DNA of 64,000 nt, from positions 31,757-95,756 of the forward strand of contig DGBP01000006.1 of NCBI GenBank assembly GCA_002384855.1, read 5' to 3'. Below are positions 43,555 to 51,708 of the stretch, piece by piece. Position 1 is the stretch's first letter, and each line of letters begins with the position of its first letter. This DNA comes from Nocardioidaceae bacterium UBA4001. GTDB taxonomy: Bacteria; Actinomycetota; Actinomycetes; Propionibacteriales; Nocardioidaceae. Under the pieces are notes generated by a model. It was not told the origin of the DNA. It made no database searches and saw only the letters and a program-made list of their open reading frames with translations. Both the position numbers and the translations under genes were made by a program.

Positions 43555-44595
43555 GTGCTCGAGAAGATCGGCTACTCCCCGGAGATGGCCCGGTGGGCCG
43601 CTGCGGCGGACGCCGAGGTCGGCCGTGTCGTGCGCGTCGACCGCGGCCTCGCGGAGGTGTTGACCGAGCACGGGCCGCTCCGCGCGGGGTACTCCGGCGA
43701 CCTGCTCGCCGAGGTCGCCCTCGACCCGGTCGGTGCGCCGACGACGGGGGACTGGGTCGTGGTCCGGGAGTGGCCCGACCACCGGCAGACCGTCGAGCAG
43801 GTCCTGCCCCGCAACAGTGCAGTCGTGCGGGCCACGGCGGGCCGTCAGTCCCACGGCCAGGTGCTCTGTGCCAACGCCGACCTGGTCGCGGTCGTCGTCG
43901 CGCTCCACCCGGACCCTCCGGTCTCGCGCGTCGAGCGGCTCCTGTCCCTTGCCTGGGACAGCGGAGCCACCCCCGTCGTCGTCCTCACCAAGACCGACCT
44001 GGTCGCCGACGCCGTGTTCGTCGCCGAGGACGTCGCGGCCGCCGCGCCCGAGGTCGAGGTCGTGTCCACCAGCACGGCGACCGGCGAAGGTCTGGACCGG
44101 CTGCGTGCGCTCACCCCGTTCGGGCGTACGACGGCCCTGGTCGGCGCCTCGGGGCACGGGAAGTCCTCGCTGGTCAACGCACTGGCCGGCGCCGAGGTCC
44201 TCGGGACCCGCACGATCCGGGCCGACGGGCGGGGCCGGCACACGACGGTCCGCCGGGAGCTGGTGCCGCTGCCCGGAGGCGGCGCGGTCATCGACACCCC
44301 TGGCCTCCGAGGCGTCGGCCTGCCCGGGTCGATCGACGGCCTGGCCCGGGCGTTCTCCGACATCACGCGCCTGCTGGAGCAGTGTCGGTATCGCAACTGC
44401 AGCCACCGGTCCGAGCCGGGGTGTGCTGTGCGAGCCGCGCTGGCGGCAGGGCTGCTGCCCGTGCGCCGCTACGAGAGCTGGGACGAGCTCCGGTCCGAGG
44501 CCGAGCGGGCGGCCCGGCGCCGTGAGGCCCGACCCCGTCCGGTGAAGTACGGCGGAGGCTCCGGCCGGCACCCAGGAGAGGCACAGTGGTCGTGA
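43555..44595 (+). CDS. rsgA: Ribosome biogenesis GTPase RsgA
   Basis: A 346-residue circularly permuted GTPase. An N-terminal OB-fold is followed by the G4 motif LTKTD, then G1 GASGHGKSS (about residue 197), G3 IDTPGLRG, and a C-terminal zinc finger CRYRNCSHRSEPGC. RsgA checks 30S subunit maturation. The GTG at 43555 was chosen because TACATT lies 6 nt before it, which would give a leaderless message. Confidence 0.94.
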   Translation: MLEKIGYSPEMARWAAAADAEVGRVVRVDRGLAEVLTEHGPLRAGYSGDLLAEVALDPVGAPTTGDWVVVREWPDHRQTVEQVLPRNSAVVRATAGRQSHGQVLCANADLVAVVVALHPDPPVSRVERLLSLAWDSGATPVVVLTKTDLVADAVFVAEDVAAAAPEVEVVSTSTATGEGLDRLRALTPFGRTTALVGASGHGKSSLVNALAGAEVLGTRTIRADGRGRHTTVRRELVPLPGGGAVIDTPGLRGVGLPGSIDGLARAFSDITRLLEQCRYRNCSHRSEPGCAVRAALAAGLLPVRRYESWDELRSEAERAARRREARPRPVKYGGGSGRHPGEAQWS

Positions 44596-44849
44596 CGACG
44601 ACCCTGGTCCGGCCGAGGAGCCGGGCGACGTCGACCGGGTCGGAGAGGTCGTCGCGGCCGCCTTCGGGGACGAGCCGGTGACGCCGTACCTCTCCTCGAT
44701 GACCGGCGCGCTCGTCCACCCGGACCCGTTCTGGGAGCACGACAGCGTGGGCCCCGGGACTGACCGTCGGCCCTCCTGCATCGGCGGGGGCCGCGTCGTG
44801 GAATGCTTGCCTCCCGGAGCAAGACGCCCACGAGCACCGAAGGGACCCG
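44596..44849 (+). other. 254-bp region with possible coding remnant
   Basis: The plus-strand frame reads GDVDRVGEVVAAAFGDEPVT followed by PYLSSMTGALVHPDPFW, protein-like and vaguely reminiscent of the start of a GNAT acetyltransferase, but it has no start codon and soon degenerates. It may be the stump of a gene once downstream of rsgA. Confidence 0.25.
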
Positions 44850-45209
44850 ATGGGAAACGTCACCCTGCCGACTCCGGTCGCCCTGGCCGGAGGAGCGATC
44901 TGCATCCTCGGCGGCTACCTGCTCGGTGTCGTCGCGGGACCGGACACACCGGGCCGCACCACCGCGACCGTCGAGAGCTACGACGAGCGTGACGGTCGTC
45001 TCTGCCTCACGGGCTCGCTGAGCCAGCACGAAGGAGTGACCGAGGACGGCCTGCTGTGCGGCACGTGGCGGCGCACCGAGCGCAGCGGACAGCTGCCCGA
45101 GAAGGGCGACGAGTTCCGGTTCGTGTCCTTGGTGGTCGACCAGCCGCCGGCGGGTGAGGACCGCGAGGACGGGCCGTTCACGATGATCTACGGCGACGTG
45201 GTGCGCTAG
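44850..45209 (+). CDS. Membrane-anchored hypothetical protein, 119 aa
   Basis: An N-terminal helix (PVALAGGAICILGGYLLGVV) is followed by an extracytoplasmic beta-rich domain with VESYDERDGRLCLTGS and DGLLCGTWRRT, whose two Cys could form a disulfide, and FRFVSLVVDQPPAGED near the end. I do not recognise the family. GAAGGGA precedes the ATG. It lies 40 bp before the potassium channel gene on the same strand, though that gene has its own -10. Confidence 0.7.
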   Translation: MGNVTLPTPVALAGGAICILGGYLLGVVAGPDTPGRTTATVESYDERDGRLCLTGSLSQHEGVTEDGLLCGTWRRTERSGQLPEKGDEFRFVSLVVDQPPAGEDREDGPFTMIYGDVVR

Positions 45210-45236
45210 GTGCGCCGCACCGACCCCGTGGTCCCG

Positions 45237-45242
45237 TAGATT
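45237..45242 (+). promoter_or_regulatory. Putative -10 box of the K+ channel gene
   Basis: TAGATT, seven bases, then the GTG at 45250; leaderless arrangement. Confidence 0.5.
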
Positions 45243-45249
45243 TCGCACC

Positions 45250-46335
45250 GTGCCCGACGAGAACGCCTACGACCGCGCGATGGCGCGGCTGCGACTTCCG
45301 CAGATCAGCCGGTCACCGTGGTGGGAGCTCACGAGGCGCATGCTCATGGCGTTCGGCGTGCTCGCCATGACCGTCCTCATCGTCTATCTCGACCGGGAGG
45401 GGTACAACGACTCCGCCGACGGCGAGGTCAGCCTCATCGACGCCGTCTACTACACGACCGTCACGCTGAGCACGACCGGGTACGGCGACATCTCGCCCGT
45501 CACGGACCAGGCGCGCCTGATCAACGCGCTCGTGATCACGCCGCTCCGGGTGGCGTTCCTGGTGCTGCTGATCGGCACCACGATCGAGGTGCTGGCGAGC
45601 CAGGGCCGTGAGATGTTCCGGGAAGCCCGGTGGAGGAAGAAGATGAACAACCACGTGGTCGTGATCGGCTACGGCACCAAGGGACGCTCAGCCGTGGAGA
45701 CGCTGGTGAACAACGGTGTCGACAAGGAGTCCATCATCATCGTCGACCCGAGCCAGACCGCGCTCGGAGACGCCCACTCCGACGGGATCGCGGTCGTCAC
45801 CGGCGACGCCACTCGCCGCGAGGTCCTGCGCCGGGCGGGGGTCCAGCGCGCGCGCCAGGTGATCATCACGACCGACCGCGACGACTCGACGGTGCTCTGC
45901 GCGCTCAACGTGCGCCAGCTCAACCCCGACACCTACGTCGTCGCTGCGGTCCGGGAGCAGAACAACGTGCCGCTGGTGCGCCAGTCCGGTGCCGACTCGG
46001 TGATCACGTCCTCGGACGCCGTGGGCCGGCTGCTCGGTCTGTCCACGCTGAGCCCGAGCCTGGGGTCGGTCATGGAGGACCTGCTCACCTACGGCCAGGG
46101 CCTCGAGGTCGCTGAGCGCGACCTGCTCGTGCCGGAGGTCGGCAAGCAGCCCCAGCAGCTGCCGGACCAGGTCATCGCCGTGGTCCGTGACGGCCAGGTG
46201 CATCGCTACTTCGACCCGGTCGTGACCCAGCTCGCCCGAGGCGACAAGCTGATCGTGGTCCGCCCGTCCGAGGAGCTGCCGTGGGCGCCGCGGCCGGGCA
46301 CCCACGACGAGGACTTCACGACCGACGAGGCCTAG
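45250..46335 (+). CDS. Potassium channel with RCK (TrkA-N) domain
   Basis: A 361-residue two-helix K+ channel. A first membrane helix (MAFGVLAMTVLIVYL) and pore loop with selectivity filter STTGYGDIS precede the second helix. The cytoplasmic RCK domain starts HVVVIGYGTKGRSAVETL, and a C-terminal TrkA-C-like part follows. The RCK domain gates the pore on nucleotide or cation binding. Its stop overlaps that of the convergent PIG-L gene by 4 bp. Confidence 0.94.
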   Translation: MPDENAYDRAMARLRLPQISRSPWWELTRRMLMAFGVLAMTVLIVYLDREGYNDSADGEVSLIDAVYYTTVTLSTTGYGDISPVTDQARLINALVITPLRVAFLVLLIGTTIEVLASQGREMFREARWRKKMNNHVVVIGYGTKGRSAVETLVNNGVDKESIIIVDPSQTALGDAHSDGIAVVTGDATRREVLRRAGVQRARQVIITTDRDDSTVLCALNVRQLNPDTYVVAAVREQNNVPLVRQSGADSVITSSDAVGRLLGLSTLSPSLGSVMEDLLTYGQGLEVAERDLLVPEVGKQPQQLPDQVIAVVRDGQVHRYFDPVVTQLARGDKLIVVRPSEELPWAPRPGTHDEDFTTDEA

Positions 46336-47039
46336 GCGGAGGTCATCGTCCCCGGCCTGCGCAGCCAGCGCAGATGCTCGCGGTCCCCTAGCAGCTCGAG
46401 CCGGCGCCACAGGGGGCTGTCGGGCACGGCCTGGGTGTGGTGGGCCCGGCTCGCGTTGACCTGGTGCGTGCGGTCCACCTCGATGGAGTAGTCGATGTCC
46501 TCGGGGGCGACGCCGCTGAAGGCCTTCACGCCGAGCTCGGAGTTCATCTGCTCGGCCACCGGTGCGGGGAGCGTCCAGGCCAGCACGGGCAGGTCGAGCA
46601 CGTCTGCGGCGAGCAGGGCAGCCGCGGTGGCGGCGGCATGGTCCGGGTGACCCGTGACCCCGGTGTCGTCGAAGACCAGGATCCCCTCGGCGCGGACCGC
46701 TCCGAGCTCGTCGATGACCTCGCCCGCCAGCACGTGCCGGCACACCGTGGACAAGGAGCCGTCGGGATGGTGGTGGAGGACGGCCTGGGCCACCCCGAGC
46801 TCGCGGGAGGCCTGCGTGAGCTCGTCGCGCCGCATGCGGCCGAGGTTGATGCCGGCGCCCAGCGTGGAGGACTCGCCCTCGGTCAGGCAGAGCACGTGTA
46901 CCTGGGACCCACCGGAGGTCAGGACGTCCACGACGGCACCGAGGCCGAACGACTCGTCGTCGGGGTGGGCCACCACGACGAGGACCCTGTTCCAGTCGGG
47001 GAGGCGCGGGCTCGGAGTGGTCGTACCTGCGTCGTCCAT
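46332..47039 (-). CDS. PIG-L family deacetylase
   Basis: A 235-residue zinc deacetylase with the family signature VVVAHPDDESFGLG near the N-terminus (zinc ligands His, Asp) and VTGHPDHAAA (second His). Actinobacterial relatives include MshB and Mca of mycothiol metabolism; this one is shorter than both, so a specific substrate is not assigned. GAGGAG precedes the ATG. Its last bases overlap the end of the potassium channel gene. Confidence 0.88.
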   Translation of the reverse strand: MDDAGTTTPSPRLPDWNRVLVVVAHPDDESFGLGAVVDVLTSGGSQVHVLCLTEGESSTLGAGINLGRMRRDELTQASRELGVAQAVLHHHPDGSLSTVCRHVLAGEVIDELGAVRAEGILVFDDTGVTGHPDHAAATAAALLAADVLDLPVLAWTLPAPVAEQMNSELGVKAFSGVAPEDIDYSIEVDRTHQVNASRAHHTQAVPDSPLWRRLELLGDREHLRWLRRPGTMTSA

Positions 47040-47136
47040 GGCGCTCCTCGTCGGCCTCGTCGGTCCCAGCGTGGTCGTCGCGGCTGCCGTCCGGGAAGGG
47101 TCCTTCGTCCCTGTGCCCGCCGCCGCGCGCCGAGAC

Positions 47137-47142
47137 TATGCT
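47137..47142 (+). promoter_or_regulatory. Putative -10 box of the class V aminotransferase
   Basis: TATGCT, six bases, then the ATG at 47149; leaderless arrangement. Confidence 0.5.
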
Positions 47143-47148
47143 CCCACC

Positions 47149-48855
47149 ATGACCCTCGCCGGACCCGTCGAGACGCCGCTGCTACGCCGCATCCGAGATG
47201 CCGTCATCGGCGACGACCAGGTGATGGTCGGCCCGTTCGGCCCGCGTCGGGTGACCTACGCCGACTACACGGCGTCGGGTCGAGCACTCTCGTTCCTCGA
47301 GGACTTCATCCGGTGCGAGGTGCTGCCGCGCTACGCGAACACCCACACCGAGTCCAGCGGCACCGGCCTGCAGACGACCCGGCTGCGCGAGGACGCCCGG
47401 TCGATCATCCACGAGGCGGTCGGCGGCGACGACGAGACGGTCGTGATCTTCGCCGGCTCGGGCTGCACCGGTGCGATCGACAAGCTGATCGGGGTCCTCG
47501 GCATGCGGATCCCGTGCGCCCTCGAGGACGAGTACCACCTCGGCGACGCGATCCCGGCCGAGCGGCGGCCGGTGGTCTTCATCGGCCCGTACGAGCACCA
47601 CTCCAACGAGCTGCCCTGGCGCGAGTCGATCGCCGACGTCGTACCCATCCCCGCCGACGGCGACGGCCACATCGACCTCGGCCGTCTCGAGGCAGAGCTG
47701 GTCCGGTATGCCGGTCGCCCGCTGAAGATCGGCACGTTCTCCGCGGCCAGCAACGTCACCGGGATCCTGAGCGACACGCATGGCATCTCCGCGCTGCTGC
47801 ACCGCCATGGTGCGCTGTCGTTCTGGGACTTCGCGGCCGCCGCACCCTACGTCGACATCGAGATGCACGGCGGTCCGCAGCGCGATCCGCTGGCGTACAA
47901 GGACGCGGTGTTCCTCAGCCCCCACAAGTTCATCGGCGGACCCAGCACGCCCGGAGTGCTCGTCGTACGCCGCCGGCTGCTCACCAACCGGGTGCCCGAC
48001 GTGCCGGGCGGCGGGACGGTCGCCTACGTCAACGCCGACGACCACCGCTACCTCGACGACCCCGCCCAGCGCGAGGAGGGGGGCACCCCGGCGATCGTCG
48101 AGTCGATCCGGGCCGGTCTCGTCTTCCAGCTCAAGGAGGCGGTGGGGATCGAGGTGATCCGCGAGCACGAGGAGCACTACCTGCGGGAGGCGCTGAGCCG
48201 GTGGCAGCACGAGCCGGCGCTCGAGGTGCTCGGGAACGTCGACGCCGAGCGGCTCTCGATCGTCTCGTTCGTCCTCCGCTCACCGAGCGGGAAGTACCTC
48301 CACCACAACTACGTGGTCGCGCTCCTCAACGACCTGTTCGGGATCCAGTCCAGGGGCGGCTGCTCGTGCGCAGGCCCCTACGGCCACCGGTTGCTGGGCA
48401 TCGACATCGAGACCTCGCACGAGTTCGAGCGGGAGATCACCCACGGGTGCGAGGGGATCAAGCCCGGCTGGGTGCGGATCAACTTCAACTACTTCATCTC
48501 CCGCACCGTCTTCGACTACGTCGTCGAGGCCGTCCGGCTCGTCGCCCGGGAAGGGTGGCGGCTGCTGGGGGACTACCGCTTCGACGTCGCCCGCGGCATC
48601 TGGGTGCACCGCAGCGGCCCCGTGGAGCCCCCGCTGAGGCTGCGGCAGATCAGCTACGGGCCGGACGGCGAGATGCGCTACCCGCGCCACGACGACACCG
48701 CGCCCGAGTCGGAGCTCAAGCGCTACCTCGACGAGGGCGCGGCGCTGCTCGCGGCCGCGGCACCGCCGGACCTCTCGACGCACCCGGCCGACGTCTCCGA
48801 GGACTTCGAGCATCTGCGCTGGTTCGACCTGCCCGCTCTCTGCATGGGCGGATGA
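47149..48855 (+). CDS. Class V aminotransferase-fold (SufS/Csd-like) enzyme
   Basis: A 568-residue PLP enzyme. The N-terminal YADYTASGRALSFLEDFI and NTHTESSGTG blocks, SFWDFAAAAPYVDIEM, the PLP Lys in FLSPHKFIGGPSTPGVLVV and a possible active Cys in SRGGCSCAGPYGH are clear. It is about 150 residues longer than SufS, with the extra sequence at the C-terminus. Cysteine desulfurase or selenocysteine-lyase chemistry is plausible; no suf or isc genes adjoin. Confidence 0.85.
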   Translation: MTLAGPVETPLLRRIRDAVIGDDQVMVGPFGPRRVTYADYTASGRALSFLEDFIRCEVLPRYANTHTESSGTGLQTTRLREDARSIIHEAVGGDDETVVIFAGSGCTGAIDKLIGVLGMRIPCALEDEYHLGDAIPAERRPVVFIGPYEHHSNELPWRESIADVVPIPADGDGHIDLGRLEAELVRYAGRPLKIGTFSAASNVTGILSDTHGISALLHRHGALSFWDFAAAAPYVDIEMHGGPQRDPLAYKDAVFLSPHKFIGGPSTPGVLVVRRRLLTNRVPDVPGGGTVAYVNADDHRYLDDPAQREEGGTPAIVESIRAGLVFQLKEAVGIEVIREHEEHYLREALSRWQHEPALEVLGNVDAERLSIVSFVLRSPSGKYLHHNYVVALLNDLFGIQSRGGCSCAGPYGHRLLGIDIETSHEFEREITHGCEGIKPGWVRINFNYFISRTVFDYVVEAVRLVAREGWRLLGDYRFDVARGIWVHRSGPVEPPLRLRQISYGPDGEMRYPRHDDTAPESELKRYLDEGAALLAAAAPPDLSTHPADVSEDFEHLRWFDLPALCMGG

Positions 48856-48888
48856 GCCGGTGACGGTGCTCGCGCGGCCGTCGAGGGT

Positions 48889-50085
48889 CTAGCGACCGAT
48901 CCGCCGAGCGCCGTTGGCCCGGACGTAGTTCCAGTTCTGCATGTACTTCGCGTAGACGCCCCGGTTCACGATCGTGAGGGTGTTCTCGTCGCCGCCGCGC
49001 AGGGTGCCCTGGCCCCAGTTCTGGCTTCCGGTGTGGACCCGCCATGCCGAACGGTCGTCGCCGTAACGGCCGTTGATGAGCATGTACTTGTGGTGGACCC
49101 GCACGTCGAAGATCCCGTCGCCGTTGCGGTCGTACCGGCTGTCCCACAGCTTGACCTGGCCCTTGCGGGCGGACGTGCGCAGGATGTTGCGCACGATCTT
49201 GCTGGGCGCGCCGTAGATCACCGACACGTCGCAGCCGAGGTTGTCGAGGCGCACCAGACGCCTCGCGATCCGCTCGCCGCGGGCGCCGTTCCAGGCGAAC
49301 ATCGATACGTTGATCGCGGTGCGGCCGTTGCGCCCGGCGCCGCCGTCGGCGCCCCGGCAGGACACCTTCGCGAGGTCCTGCATGACCGGGTCCTCCCCCC
49401 TGAGCTTCGGGTAGAACCGCGAGATGAACTGGCCGCTGACCAGCTCGCGGAAGCCGTCGCCGTCGGAGGGGGTGTCCTTGGCCATCTCGGCGTGGATGTC
49501 GGAGTACTGCTTGACCATCTGCGGCTTGGACTTGGCGACGTACATGTCGTTCCAGCCCTTGACCGCGCCACCCTTGTTGAGGTTCGAGGAGCTGACCATG
49601 ACCACGTCGGAGGCGGTGCCGGTCCGGGTGAAGACGTAGAACTTCGCGTGGTTGTTCGCCCGTCCGGCGCGGCAGCTGCCCTTGCAGAAGACGGCGAAAC
49701 TGTTGTCCTTGCCCCACCTCGCCGGCGGCGGGGCCGCGGCGACGTTGTCGCGGTTGAGGACGTTGGCCACCCGGTGGGCCTGGCGCGTGTCGGCGTCGTC
49801 CCCGTCGAAGACGACCTGCACCTGCACACCCCGGTTGCGGGCCTTGATGAGCGCGTCCGCCGAGGCCTGGCTGTCGAAGAGGAACGTCGACACCAGCACG
49901 CGCGACCCGGGCCGTGCGGTGTTGATCGCCTTGTTGACGTGGTTGACGATCTTCCAGCGGGCGCCGGTAGCGCCCCACGGGTTGTTGAACATGGGTCCCC
50001 CGGTGGGCTCCCAGGCGGCGGCGGGAGGAGTGGCGGCCAGCGTCATCGCGAACGTGGCGACGACCGCGGCGAGCGGACGGAACAA
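48889..50085 (-). CDS. Secreted phospholipase D-like protein (copy A)
   Basis: A 398-residue exported protein. A signal peptide ends ATPPAAAWEP, and the mature part opens with PTGGPMFNNPWG. Two PLD-like half-sites are visible: NNHAKFYVFTRTG (H-x-K) and VRVHHKYMLINGRYG (H-x-K). Each is followed by Ser/Asn-rich SSSNLNKGG and GSQNWGQGTL blocks. Phosphodiesterase activity on phospholipid or nucleic acid is inferred from fold. The TTG start at 50085 places the signal peptide like that of its paralogue; the GTG further upstream is the alternative. It is a tandem duplicate of the next gene. Confidence 0.85.
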   Translation of the reverse strand: MFRPLAAVVATFAMTLAATPPAAAWEPTGGPMFNNPWGATGARWKIVNHVNKAINTARPGSRVLVSTFLFDSQASADALIKARNRGVQVQVVFDGDDADTRQAHRVANVLNRDNVAAAPPPARWGKDNSFAVFCKGSCRAGRANNHAKFYVFTRTGTASDVVMVSSSNLNKGGAVKGWNDMYVAKSKPQMVKQYSDIHAEMAKDTPSDGDGFRELVSGQFISRFYPKLRGEDPVMQDLAKVSCRGADGGAGRNGRTAINVSMFAWNGARGERIARRLVRLDNLGCDVSVIYGAPSKIVRNILRTSARKGQVKLWDSRYDRNGDGIFDVRVHHKYMLINGRYGDDRSAWRVHTGSQNWGQGTLRGGDENTLTIVNRGVYAKYMQNWNYVRANGARRIGR

Positions 50086-50215
50086 GGCGTAACCCCCGAG
50101 GTGTGGTGCGACAAACGAGTCACGACCGTACACGGTGACTGCATCGTGCACGACCTGGTGTCCGGACTGTCGTGCTGACCTCCCGTCGGCGGTGGCCCCC
50201 GGCGCAGGGGCAGAC

Positions 50216-51442
50216 TCAGCGCCCGATGCGGCGGGCGCCGTACCTTGCGACGTAGTTCCAGTTGTCCATGTACTGGCGGTGGACACCCCGGCTGACGATG
50301 TTGAAGGTGTTCTCGTCACCGCCGCGCAGGGTGCCCTGGCCCCAGTTCTGGCTGCCCGTGTGGACTCGCCACGACGATCGGTCGGCGCCGTAGCGGCCGT
50401 TGATGAGCAGGTACTTGTGGTGGACTCGGACGTCGAAGATACGGTCGCCGTCCCGGTCGTACCGACTGTCCCACAGCTTCACCCCTCCGCGCCGGGCCGA
50501 TGCGCGAAGCACGTCGCGGACCTTCGCGCTGGGCGCTCCGTAGATCACGGAGACGTCGCAGCCGTAGCTGTCAAGCTGGACGAGCCGCTTGGCGATGGCC
50601 ATGCCGCGGTCGTGGTTCCAGGCGAACATCGAGACGTTGATGGCGGTGCGGCCGTTGCGGCCGGCGCCGCCGTCGGTGCCCTTGCAGCGGACCTTGGCGA
50701 GGTCGTCGAGCACAGGGTCGGAGCCTGTGGGCTTCGGGTAGAAGCGGGACGTGAAGGGCCCGCTGACCAACTCGCGGTAGCGGTCACCGTCCGCGGGGGA
50801 GTCCTGGGCCATCTCGGCGTGGATGCCGGCGTACTGCTGAAGCATCTGAGGCTTGAACTTCGCGATGTAGAGGTCGTTCCAGCCCTTGACCGCGCCACCC
50901 TTGTTCAGGTTCGACGAGCTGACCATGACCACGTCGGTGGCACTTCCGGTGTGGGTGAACACGTAGAACTTGGCGTGGTTGTTGTGCATGCCGCCACGAC
51001 AGCTGCCCTCGCAGAAGACGACGAAGCTGTTGTCCTTGCCCCACTTCAGGGGATTGCCGGCCTCGTCGAGGTACGGCTCCCCGGTGTCGGGGTCGATGTT
51101 GTCCTTGTTGAAGCGGTTCGCGAGCCGGCGGGCCTGGTAGGTGTATGCGTCGTCGCCGTCCATCACGATCTGGACCTCGACGCCGCGACCGTGAGCGGCG
51201 AGAAGCGCATCCGCCGACGCCTTGCTGTCCATGAGGAAGGTCGAGATCATGACCCGCGACTTGGGGCGGGCCTTCTGCACGGCCATGTCGACCTGCTGCA
51301 CGATCCGCCACCGCGCGTCGTAGCTGCCGTACGGGTTGTTGAAGTGGGCGCCTCCGGTGGGCTCCCAGGCGGCCGCCGGGGCGGCGAGGCCGACAGTGGC
51401 CAGGACGGTGCTCGTGAGCAGTGTCAGGATGCGTCTTCTCAT
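50216..51442 (-). CDS. Secreted phospholipase D-like protein (copy B)
   Basis: A 408-residue paralogue of the neighbouring PLD-like protein, similar over its full length. It has a clear signal peptide (MRRRILTLLTSTVLATVGLA), the same opening WEPTGG, motifs NNHAKFYVFTHTG and VRVHHKYLLINGRYG, and the same C-terminal ARRIGR. It has a small insertion (DPDTGEPYLDEAGNP) absent from copy A. GGGGGAAG precedes the ATG. The two genes are on the same strand with 130 bp between them. Confidence 0.9.
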   Translation of the reverse strand: MRRRILTLLTSTVLATVGLAAPAAAWEPTGGAHFNNPYGSYDARWRIVQQVDMAVQKARPKSRVMISTFLMDSKASADALLAAHGRGVEVQIVMDGDDAYTYQARRLANRFNKDNIDPDTGEPYLDEAGNPLKWGKDNSFVVFCEGSCRGGMHNNHAKFYVFTHTGSATDVVMVSSSNLNKGGAVKGWNDLYIAKFKPQMLQQYAGIHAEMAQDSPADGDRYRELVSGPFTSRFYPKPTGSDPVLDDLAKVRCKGTDGGAGRNGRTAINVSMFAWNHDRGMAIAKRLVQLDSYGCDVSVIYGAPSAKVRDVLRASARRGGVKLWDSRYDRDGDRIFDVRVHHKYLLINGRYGADRSSWRVHTGSQNWGQGTLRGGDENTFNIVSRGVHRQYMDNWNYVARYGARRIGR

Positions 51443-51708
51443 GGTCTTCCCCCGGTGAAAGTGGGGCGAGCGTACCTCGCGGCGTCGGTCGTCGTACGGC
51501 TTTCCAACGCTCCGGTTCATCTGGTCCCCGGCTGCGGGTCGCGCGTCCGCGGGCAGGTTACACGTCGAAACGGACTAACGGGGAATTGGTCCAAGCCTGT
51601 GACGACTGGGGTCAATGAGGCTAGAGTCAACACGAACACTGCCACAGACGAGGTGGTGGTGGGGCGCGCGACACGCCGGAGTCGCCGACGCGAAGGGCAG
51701 AGAAGGAC
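51443..51708. other. Divergent promoter region of PLD copy B and EEP-FN3 gene
   Basis: This 266-bp gap contains the copy B RBS, a locally AT-richer stretch (AACGGACTAACGGGGAATTG) and TAGAGT at 51622-51627, a possible -10 for the plus-strand gene whose start has its own RBS (GAAGGA). No coding sequence is supported. Confidence 0.4.
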
